Below, piece by piece: positions 20,620-31,500 of a DNA stretch of 64,000 bases (within the stretch, counting starts at the first letter, position 1; each line of letters opens with the position of its first letter). The DNA is from Atriophallophorus winterbourni. Taxonomy: Eukaryota; Platyhelminthes; Trematoda; Plagiorchiida; Microphallidae. The position numbers were made by a program, and so were the translations under genes. The stretch lies in assembly GCA_013407085.1 (NCBI GenBank), contig JACCGJ010026000.1, forward strand, positions 1-64,000, read 5' to 3'. The notes beneath the pieces are model-generated. The model did no database searches. It was not told the origin of the DNA and saw only the letters and a program-made list of their open reading frames with translations.

Positions 20620-21540
20620 CATCGTCATCACAGACAGCATTACAACGGTAGTGCGTACCGAATGCTTAACTGCCACACAACCATGAAAAAGTAAAATCCT
20701 AAAAGATGGGGAAGGGTGGGACTTTACTAGCTACGGATTTTATAGAAGAGTAAGCACAAACAAACGTGGTAGAGGTGCCTACACCTCGAATGGAACATGC
20801 ATTCAAACAAGTTTCGTGAACGAGTATAGCGACATCAGCATGGCAGCTTCCTTGCGGCTTCCACTGTCATGCATCATAACAAGCTTTTCTCGTCACTCCG
20901 CTTGACAACATACAAGGTTAAACAAACACTCCAAGAAGATGCTTAGTGCAAGACCGCCATTGAACACGGTTTCTGGACATATCCTGAAGCGTAACTAGAC
21001 ATTGCGATATCTGATCGCGGGAACACCAGCCTGGAAGACGCACTGCGCCGACATTGGAAAGATTACTAGTAAGGGTTTTTGACTGCTTATGCCATGTGAC
21101 GGTTTGGCCACCCCGAGATTTACACCAATCTGGATGTGGTGTCGCAAAAAGAATCTGTTTCGGAAGTCGGTGGTCCGCATCCGTAAAACGTAACCCAACC
21201 AGCGTAACCTATGCAGGTTGATTTGCTTCTCTATATCAACATTACTACCGAACAACTCATTTCGGAGAGCGTCGGTGCGCATGCTCGAACGTAGTTCATT
21301 GTTGTGCTGCTTTGAGCTGGCATAATGAATCATGGCGGCGATACGTCTTTTGAACTTTCGGAAAGTTTCACGGATTCCAGCGTCGGACTCACTGAGGGCA
21401 CTTAATTTTGTATTTGATAGCGACAAACAACTAGAAACCCATTGTCGAGTGTCCGTTCTGGCGATGTCAGCAACACACTGCATTTGTCTCAAGCGTTTTG
21501 CGCGCTTCATCTAAGATCACGCCTTGACTCTGTGCGGGAA
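20620..21540 (-). mobile_element. RTE-like LINE fragment, internally deleted sister of 13531-14840
   Basis: The 3' part (20625-21250) matches 13545-14160 closely, including the ATACAAGGTTAA and AAGACCGCCATTGAACACGG segments and the RT block LHRLRWLGYVLRM. Upstream it joins directly to a central region (21514-21300) reading VADIARTDTRQW and FRKFKRRIAAMIHYASS. The RT catalytic core is missing, so the deletion endpoints differ from those of the sister copy. Confidence 0.75.
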
Positions 21541-21769
21541 ATTCGTAGTTTTTTGTGCGAAACTTATTGAACAGTGGATTCAACGGATTACTTAGTCTAC
21601 AACATGTCTGTTGTTTCAAGAGTCAATGATTTTATCGTATATTCTCCCTGTAATGATGGCCGCACGCTTTCTTGTATATGTCCTTCATTGGTGGTTTTCC
21701 GCTGAAGATGGTGGATAAAGAATGTGACAGAGCCACAAGACTCACTTGTAAAGTAATTAGTCGATCGTT

Positions 21770-22315
21770 CCAAAGGCTGTCATAGCCGGGAGTGGCAGTG
21801 GGGATAAGCTCCCACTGTTTATAAAATGCTCCCATATGGCACGCGTCTCAAATAGCCTCTGACAACCAAGTCCAGCTTCTCGCCTGCAAATGTGGCTCCC
21901 CGAGCACGGAGGAACTGCTTCTACCAACACGAGAAGTGACGAGGGCGAGTGACTGGCGCCTGAAAACCAGTTTGCTTCGGGCAGATGTAGCTCGTTAGCC
22001 TGGGGGGGGCATTTCATCTAAGGGAAGGAAAACCCTGATTTTAAACATCCACTGCCTTGCCGGATAGCCGATCGCGGGAAAGGCTTCTGGAGAAAAACCT
22101 GGAACGGAGTCTGACAGACGGTTAGTTGGTGCACACCACCTCTTTCTGGCAACTCCCTGCTGCCTTGCAGGTCGCACTTGGTTGTGCAAAGGCTAGAGAA
22201 GCTGACTCAAACAAACGCCGAGTGGTGCTGGGGACGATGCTTTGTACCCAAATTCCCAAGAGTCTTCATTGAAGCCGACTCATCCTCCAGTAGGAGATAG
22301 TCGCACACAAGTTAC
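21770..22315 (+). mobile_element. RTE-headed nonautonomous retroposon
   Basis: A full-length relative of the 2162-2724 element. The head is GTTCCAAAGGCTGTCATAGC and the end is GTAGGAGATAGTCGCACACA. Identity is high through both the RTE leader module and the private 3' module. No clear TSD was found. Confidence 0.7.
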
Positions 22316-22489
22316 AAGTTCTCGGTGATTACAGCATTTTTGCTTCAAATATAACCGATATTAGAATATAAATTCCTTAGTATTTCAATAGGCTGTTTAG
22401 TGGTCAGACCAATCGGAGTCTGTTACGCTTGATCTGACTAAGTTTCTGTACAACAGACAACGCTGCCGCTTGCTGGCTGTTTCCGTCAT

Positions 22490-23105
22490 CATGTGGAGAT
22501 AGTAAGATTAGGTTCAGTAAGCTTTGAATCAGTGGATAAGTGGTAAACAAAGTTTTTCTTGAATGCCACTGTTACATAGGGGTTGTATAACGAACCACGA
22601 TGTTCAAATACAGAATCACGAAGTGATTCTTCGTTAAAAATAGAGGCGCTTATGGATGACCAAAGTATTGTGTTGGTCACATTCCCCGTAATTCCAAACC
22701 ACTACCGCTTTCTGGCTTTTTGCGTTCACCTGTTGGAGACGGTTATATTAGGTTCAGTAAGCCTTGTAACAGTGGTAAAGTGGTTTAACAAAGTTATACT
22801 TGAATGCCACTGTTAAATAGTGTTCGTACAACGAACCTCGATGTTAAAACAGAATCACAAAGTGATTCTTTATCAAGCACTCGAGGCACTTATGGATGAC
22901 CAAAGTAATGTGTTGCTCACTTCCCCAGCACTTATACACCACTACTGTTTTCTGGCTATTTGTCGTCATCAGGTGTAGACTGTAAGATTAGGTTCAGTGA
23001 GGCTCGCAACAGTAGATAAGTTGTAAACAATGTTACATTTGAATTCCTCTGTTACATTGGGTTCGTAAAACGAACCACGGTTCCAATACAAGAATCACAA
23101 ACTGT
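22490..23105. repeat. Family B tandem array, ~240-bp period, about 2.5 units
   Basis: The string AGATTAGGTTCAGTAAGC or a close variant recurs at about 22503, 22746 and 22984. Each is followed by AACAGTGG.TAA.TGGT, AACAAAGTT, GCCACTGTTA, CGAACCACGATGTT, a RCTYATGGATGACCAAAGTA segment and CTTTCTGGCT. The period is 238-243 bp. It is oriented opposite to the array at 41.1 kb. Confidence 0.8.
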
Positions 23106-24265
23106 TTCGTTTACGGTTATGTGGATAGCAATTAATCATTCATGAATATTTCTCAAGACTATCAAATTTGAATAGCTTTGTCTGTGGATGTTTCGTGTAG
23201 GATCGAGAAAAATCCTTTGTCTTCCCTCAAGCGATGTCATTTTCCCGTCAGAAATCCCAAGTTGTACTTAAATGTTGTCAACTATTTTGCACTTCGAAGC
23301 ATTTCTAATAAAACCCCATGCCGAATCCCAGTCTATATTAAAAACATTGTTAGCCAGCGATAATCTTATGAAGTGCGATGCATATTTTATGAATGTAATG
23401 CAGCGTGAATGCGCGATAGTTCTGCTTCGTAAACTTTGCTCAATGCGCAGTGGATTTGAGTACCTGTTGGTTGAAAAAGTCAAAGAGTTAGGATGAAAAT
23501 ATGATATTGCGTAAGAAAATGTTATATTACATTGAAAAAGCGTCGTAGTTTTTCCAAATATTTATTACCTTATTGACTCACGTGGAGATTATTATACGAC
23601 AGGTTTCCTGTGTGTGTGGAAAACACGTGTTATTTGAGACAATGCATCATCCAATTTACTAGTTCGCATATGCTAGAAAGAAGTTATACTAGCCATACAT
23701 GGGAGCAGAACTTGAATATTTTAGATAACATTTTTCATTATAACAAATGCGTAGTTGTGCCGCGACTATAGTTAATCACGAACTTTCAAATGGGATGCAT
23801 AACTCTACCCTCCGACACAACAAAATAGCAAGAAGCGCAGAATAGTCCAACGACAACAAATCCGAGTTTGTAATATTTTTTGGTTTGCGGCGGATTCCAA
23901 TTGAACAATTCGTGTGACAACATCGCAAGTATGGAATGATGGACAACGTCAGTCGTAATTGAAGGGCATGCAAATCATTGATTTCGGCCCAAGGGGCTTA
24001 GGGTGGCGATGTCTTGAAGTGTACCGGTTGGTACGAAATCGACTGACAAAATAAGATGGAATCAACAACCGGGACGTGCATGCGTGAGGTTGTTTGCTTT
24101 GTCTATGTAAGATAGGCGTGTTTCGTTATTTTTCTAATGGTAAATAAACGCCTTTTGCTAATAAGCGTCTCTTATGTTCTTGGATTCGTGTGCGAACACG
24201 ATTAGCGTTGGACAGGTTGAACTCGCGGAGAAATCAAGACGCAAATGAGATGCGTTCGAGCAACG
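23106..24265. other. No gene recognised
   Basis: AT-rich sequence with only short open frames. No splice-bounded exon series and no repeat were recognised. Confidence 0.35.
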
Positions 24266-24269
24266 TTGT

Positions 24270-24860
24270 TACTGTTTGTTTGCGTTTGTACCGCCGAACG
24301 TCAGAGGATTGTTCTTCATTCCATATCCCCAAAGATTGGAAATATTGAAAATGTTTTCTGTGCAGTATCGCCGGACCCGTGGTGATCTTATCTATCTCCA
24401 TCAGATCATGTATTCACCCACCCACCCGTGCTTTTCCCTATTCTCCCGCAATACCGAGACAACGCATTTGCGCGGTCACTCCCTCAGAGTGCTTGAAACA
24501 GTCCTGTATCAACTGCCGAAAGTACTTTTTCTCTGTGCGTGTTTGTGCTCTTTGGAACAAATTACCAGAGGATGTGGTATCGGCTCCTTCCTTAACCGTG
24601 TTTAAACACAGAATCGACTCCTTCCTCCAAGAACCCCATTACAAAACCCCTTGATGCCTAGCACGTACTCCATTTAACTTACTGTTTCACTTGTTTACAG
24701 GTCTAACGTAAACACGATGCCTCCGTTTCCCCTGCTACCGCCTCGCAAATTCGGGTAGACGCAATTTCCAAGCGAGTGTGGCCCGCTATATGGCCTTCCC
24801 GCCCCCGTACTAGATGATACTCTCTGTTTTATTTTCACCGCACTGTATATAACACACTGT
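24270..24860 (+). mobile_element. CR1 LINE 3' fragment
   Basis: RT C-terminal sequence in two frames: YPQRLEILKMFSVQYRRTRG, then SCINCRKYFFSVRVCALWNK and LPEDVVSAPSLTVFKHRIDS. This is followed by 3'UTR-like sequence. Catalytic domains are absent. Confidence 0.75.
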
Positions 24861-25164
24861 GGTTTTTTAAGCTATGCTTTTACGCCAAAAAACTATTGCT
24901 CTATTATCCTCTTATGACACTCGCTTCATATTTTCACTTTTGCTTGCTTTATTAAATACCATAGCATCCTGCGGTTGTTATTTTAAGCTTGTACGCTTTT
25001 TTACTGCAATGAACCGTTGTTCCATTGTTACTGTTGGACCAATGAATGTCGATAATTTGCCAGGTATAGGCCAATTGCCATATGTTGATCTGAAATGGCC
25101 CGGCCTGTCTTTACCCCACACGCTACACTTTTACCTCGTGTCGAAGTTCGACATCAGTCAAAGC

Positions 25165-25520
25165 ATTTAGATTTGCTTTTATTATTACCCAGATATGAAC
25201 AACTATATTTAACAAATTTATATCGCATTTGCTAATTCTACCTCTATTATTTAAAAAAAAATGGAAGCGGAATATTTGTAGCAACTTGTAATTTCACTTT
25301 CTTTTCAATTGTACTTCCATTTCCATATATGTTTGATTTAATCAACGATTATTCCATAATATACTTTTTCCGCGCGCTTTCCTCTTCTGCTTGATTTCAG
25401 TGGTGCTGTATTATTGCGTGTTTGCGAATCACGACGGTTAACAGCAAAATTGTCTTGTCGCCACATTTGCAGCTTCGTCAATTATAATTGCTGATCAACG
25501 CGACACACCGGAGTTTGGAG
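25165..25520 (-). CDS. MEG terminal exon and 3'UTR
   Basis: Acceptor CTAAAATATTCCAG, then FSKLRCVALISNYN-stop (TGA at 25480-25478) in the same phase as all upstream micro-exons. It holds the only cysteine of the predicted protein. An AATAAA signal on the - strand at 25183-25178 would end the transcript near 25165. A second AATAAA at 25636-25631 lies in the last intron and could end a shorter form. Confidence 0.7.
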
Positions 25521-28500
25521 CTGGAATATTTTAGTGTGTGGATATATACATTGGACATTGAATTTTCACTTATCGTGAGTTCGTTCCTTTGTCCGTTTTT
25601 ACTATAAAATTTTCCTGTTTTATTTTTGCATTTATTCACTACAGATTAACGAAAACTTACAAAATCCTCGATACTTCATCTCTAGAAACCGAAAAATAGT
25701 TTTATTGCATATTTAACAATGTACACTTTTAAATTTTAGATTTTATAAACTCACAGATAGTGATCCGCGTCTTTGCTATTTTAAACAAATACATTTTTGT
25801 TATAATGTGTCGAACATATAAAATAACAATAAGACATTTATGCACTTACTATTTCTCGATTTCCTCGATTTTCAACCTGGAAATTCGAAATATTTTAATT
25901 ATTTGATAAGACTCAGTAGCGAAAATATACACCCATCATTTAGTTTTTAAACGCACACACGCATGTGGTGGGCATTGAGACGATCCTTCTTAGAGATAAA
26001 TTCCAAAGATTTTCAAGTTCTGTATAGCTCTCACGTCAGACCAATATTAGAATTTGGGCTTCCGGTGAACTATCCGTTAACTAAAGGGGAGAAGGATCGA
26101 CTGGAGAAAGTCCAAAGGAGGGCTACCAATGCGTGAGGGGTATGTTTCGTATTACCTATGACGACAGATTGCGGGAACTCAAACTATTCCCACTGAAATA
26201 TCGAAGAATGCGATATGATTTGCTGGTCACGCGGAGAATCCTGCTTGGATATTACGGAACGGAGCTTCAACAATTCTTTTCGGTATCCACGGACTCCAGA
26301 ACTAGAGTTCATTCGCTGAAGTTGCAGAAGCGCCGATCGGAACACCTGAAGCCATCGTTTACTCTGTCGTCCAGAGTGGTCAATATTTGGAATGCACTCT
26401 CCGCTGATGCAATAGGGGCAGTCACCGAAGAGTAGTTTAAACGCATATTGGACGGTGAACTTCCCGCTATCCTGCGCGATTCGCCTACTCTTCCAGCTCA
26501 GTAACTCCTCGTGAGGAATCTACGCTGATATAGCACAGACCCGGGAGGTGAAGCCGCTTTCACGGACTGTAGTCCTCCTGCCGTCTATTCAGAAGAACTT
26601 AATGAGTTTATCAATCGGTTCAGCAAGTTCAACTGAACGCCAATCGAAAATATGTTTATCATGATAATATGGAGAATTTAATCGAAAACGTTGTTATTTA
26701 TCATGAAATAAAAATTTGCTATGCATCTGTTAACATATTTTGGTATCATCTCGCCTCTGGCACAGAAGTTTCGTAAAAGCAATTCTGTAGTTCAAGTTTA
26801 GTTATCACATGGAAATAAATTCAGTTTGCCAATTCTGATTTACTCATGAAATCCACCCTCAATATTAGTCAAATAGTTTTACGGGATGAATATATGAGAT
26901 GTCGTTCTATTATGGCAAACAAATTTACGCAGCGAACTTTGTTTATTGCTTTCATTTTGTTCAAATGTTTCACTTACTATCAACTGATTACAGTTATTCT
27001 TTGATCATTTTAAACTCTGTAGATACCGCTGCAGAATTTGACGTTATTAATGGTTGATGAATTTGGCTATTTCCGATATTTAGCATCATTGTTCCTTTAG
27101 AAGTGATGTCCATCTCATAATTATTATCACATTATCAAAATTATCAACGAAAGATCTTGGAGTGTGGATTAGTGGAAACATAAAAGAAAACTGTGTACTG
27201 TCAGAATATATATCGATGGGCCAACAGATTGTTAGGTATCTTTCGAAGAATATTTGAAAGATTCTCTCTGGTAACGTTACCAAGAATAATGAATGTCTAC
27301 CTTCGCACTACGATGGAGTATGCGGTAGAGGTCTAGGCGTCTTGGCTGCGAAAGTATATTGCTCTCTTCGTTAAAATCTATCACGCAGCAACAAAGATCG
27401 TGATGGGTCTTCGCAATGTTCCGTACACCGAAAGATTGCGACATCTGGGTCTATGTGACTCTACCCAAGCTAGGATACGACGCGACATTATTTTGACCTA
27501 TAGAATTGTGGATACTAAAGGACATCCACTAAAACACTTACTTAATTTGTGTGACGGGCAAGTAACACGCGGACATACCTTATCCCTTTACGTTCCAAGT
27601 TCCCGTGTTAATTGTCGGCGCCATTTTATTCGCCGCACGTGCTATATTTCTTTGGAATTCCCTACCCCAACATGTGGTGGACTCTCCTTGCTTGGCGATT
27701 TTTGAAGCGAAATTGGATTTGCACTTGCAAACAAACATCATTCTTGAGCCTTATATTTGATATTCTCTATTGCTTTCATGCCATTGTATTTTTCATGTCT
27801 TTATTCATACTGTAGCAGACTATTGTCTCTACACATTCACCATCGTACACGTCCACCTATTCAACCTTTGGCAATCCCACAATTCAAAGGCCAACCAACG
27901 TCACGTGTACAATTATCGATCTTCGCGCCACGGTCAGCCGTATCGACCACCTTTCAAATACACATTCAAATGGTGCGAAGCAACGGGCAATCGGGTCAGA
28001 TATAATAACACGGTCAGGCAGCGAACAACTTACACTACCTCTGCATCCCAATCCATTCTTCCTGTTTGGTTTTCAACCCATGTACAGAACAACACTTTCG
28101 TTCTGCAAAGATAAGATTCGGCGTACCAGTGTTTGTTCTATGAGCCAAGACGTGGGGGTTCGAAAGCGAAACCGACGCTAGGAGCCACTATCAGCAAACA
28201 CCGCTAGGGCCGTAACCTAAACTCTGACATCTAGCATCATTATTCCTTTAGAAGTGATGTCCATCTCATAATGATTATCACATTATCAAAATTATCAACG
28301 AAAGATCTTGGAGTGTGGATTAGTGGAAACATAAACGAAAACTGTGTACTGACAGAATATATATCGACGGGCCAACAGATTGTTAGCTATCCTTCGAAGA
28401 ATATTTGGAAGATTCTCTCTGGTAACGTTACCAAGAATAATGAATGTCTACCTTCGCACTACGATGGAGTATGCGCTAGAGGTCTGGGCTTCTTGACTGC

Positions 28501-31500
28501 GAAAGGATATTGCTCTGTTCGTTAAAATCTATCATACAGCAACAAAAATCGTGATGGGTCTTCGCAATGTTCCGTACACCGAAAGATTGCGATATCTGGG
28601 TCTATGTGACTCTATCCAAACGAGGATACGACGCGACATTATTTTGACCTATAGAATTGTGGATACTAAAGGACACTAAAACACTTACTTAATTTGTGTG
28701 ACGGGCAAGTGACACGCGGTCATACCTTATCTCTTTACGTTCCAAGTTCCCGTACTGACTGTCGGCGCCATTTTGTTCGCCGCACGTGCTATATTTCTTT
28801 GGAATTCCCTACCCCAACATGTAGTGGACTATCCTTGCCCGGCGATTTTTGAAGCGAAATTGGATTTGCACTTGCAAACAATCATCATTCTTGAGCCTTA
28901 TATTTGATATTCTCTATTGCTTTCATACCATTGTATTTTTCATGTTTTTATTCATACCATAATCCTGTGGTGTTGTAAAGTATAAACTTTTATAACCATA
29001 AATCCTTGAATCCTTGAAAATCCGCGGTAAAATAAGTTTTCTGAATTTGTGAATGTTCTTCACTGGACAAGCAATATTGTATCATTGCATTTCAACGTTG
29101 ACGTAGCATTGAACTATTTTTTTGATTTATATTTCTCCGTCAACGGTGAAGTATATTTTATGCGGTTTTATTCGCAGTTATCTACGCTATCTGAGTTTGT
29201 TTAAGATCTACAAGTCTGCTTTCGATTTTCGAATAGCATATTCCACTGAAGAGTTTATCATTATTCCCTGGTAAGCCTGTTAACTTACTAGGAAGACTTT
29301 AAGGAAACAATCAGGAATAAAGCAGTGGAACCCACCTACGACGAACTCGCTTACAACGAATTCCCGCTTTGAACGAACGCACCATGATTTCCCAAATAAT
29401 TTCCTTCTTTCTAAGCCTATTTAAAACATTCGTACAACGAATCTGTTGGTTACGAATCTCGCCTATTACGAACACTGTACACGTTCCCGACAGCTATGTT
29501 TGTTTAATAAAGTTCATGCATACAACGAACTCGCTTTGTCTTGCCTTTAACTCACAACGCTCCGTCAAGAGTGGCCTGCAGTGCGTTAAGAATAGAACTG
29601 ACACAGCTTGGCGAGACACAGGCATCCTGGCCTACGGTCTGCTTACTGACTCGCACGCACGCACAAGAAAATCACGTGAATTGTCTGTGACTGGTAGCTC
29701 CGTCTGTGAAAGATGCCATAAGTGCTTTTTTTCACTGCAGGAGATTTTTAGGATAGAAGGAAGAGACTTAGAAAGAGAACTTGAATTTGTGGAGAGAGAG
29801 AGATCAAGGCAGTGGCGAAGTCAATACTTGAACAAAAGAGTATCGCCAGCTACTTCAGGAAAACGTGAGGTTCGACTGTCAGTGTGTGTGCAATATGATT
29901 TTACTACTCCGTTTTATAATGAATTCACTATTAACAACATGAACTTCGATTTAGTGTTGTGATCTGTGTGCTGTGGCATCATCTAATCATCAAATGGACT
30001 ACACGCATGCAGAAAGACACAAAGGTAAGACATTCTTCACTTGTTTATACGTGTACAGAAAAACGGCGGTAAAATTACATGTCTGACAATGCGGTTTACA
30101 TACAACGAACTCAGCTTATAACTAACATTTTACTCTCTCCCCAGCGATTCGTTGTACCCGAGTTCCACTGTAGTTTTTAGCATTAACATACAACAATTGC
30201 TTTTATGAATACGTCAAACATGCATGTTTAATGACAATTAAATCTTTTACGATTCCTGGATTTTCTCAATCAGAAATGAGAATCATCATTCCGAAAAAAC
30301 GTTGAAAATATACAAAGCAATACTCACTTATTTCCTGCAATGCTGATAATCGAAAAATGCCAATTATCTTTAAAGAATTAAATATGCACTTGATTTCAAT
30401 TACTATGGATAATGCATCGCCACATGTTTTAGCATAGATAATTGTATAGAAACAACTGCTAATCGCAAATACGAGGACTGTGTGCACACCTGAAATTAAT
30501 GTTTTTCTTATATATCTGCGGCTGTCTTGTCACTTAATCGCCAGACTATTAATCATCAGATACTTAATCGCCGACACTTAATCCCAAGACACTTAATCAC
30601 CAGACATTTGATCCACAAGTTTATCCACAGTCAGTTAATCCCCAGTTTGATAACTTCTGATTTTGGGAAAGTCAATTTTTCTGTAGTTGAGTATCGCAGA
30701 ATTGCTCGAAATGTCATAACATGCAAAGAAAAATAAGTGAATTAGGGATGAAAGTAGGTAATGAGGCAGATGATGGTTTACGCCTCATGATTGTGCCGTT
30801 GTATGATGCATTACAGTCACTCTTTTCTTGCCAACATTCCACCATGTGGACATTTTCTAACGGTTTGCGAAAGAATTGCCGAAAGCATACGGTCTCCGTT
30901 CTTCACGCAAGTGGTGGGGTTCATATCAAACAGACGAAGAAGGATGCTGAGATATGCGGATTCTTCAGAAGTTATCAAACTGACTGACTGAAGATTAAGT
31001 GACTGGGGATGAAGTGACTTTTGGGTTAAATGTCTGGGGATTAAATGTCTGGCGGTTAAGTTTCTAGGGTTTAATTGTCGACGATTAAGTGTCAGTAAAC
31101 CATATCTACGTTACGTGTATACGTAACTGGAAACGGCGTCCGTGTGTGTGAATACTCCACAACACTCTCAAATTTAAATATGAACTTTTCATCATATAAA
31201 TGGAAAATCAGAAATAGACTGTCATGACTTACACTTTCGGTAACAAATCTTCACTGTGAAGGAGATTTACAAAGAAATATTGGAATGCACTTGGATGATG
31301 GAGTAATACACCGAAACTAAACGGTACTTACATTATTTCTTGGGCCGACGACCTAAAACGAAAAACAGTTTGAATTAACGTGCATTTGTGGATGTACATT
31401 TGCTAATTATAGCTTTAGAATAATCAACTCACAAATCATCTCTTATATGCATCCTAGGTAAAAGCAAAAAAATAATGTTAATTGCAGAGGGAACGATGTT

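Noticed and set aside
26978..26998. A 21-nt segment on the - strand with AG and GTAAGT edges, just below the MEG's large intron insertions.
   Set aside because: In the gene's phase 2 it contains TGA. It may be a dead exon or chance.
28140..28200. GGTTCGAAAGCGAAACC considered as a pol III B box of a tRNA-derived SINE.
   Set aside because: No A box or cloverleaf at the right distance and no second copy seen.
30266..30487. A 73-codon - strand frame beginning MHTVLVFAISSCFYTIIYAK, signal-peptide-like, overlapping the 15-nt MEG exon.
   Set aside because: It is read across an intron-like region and would need a start inside the gene. In the MEG's phase the segment stops after ten codons. Kept only as a possible alternative end.
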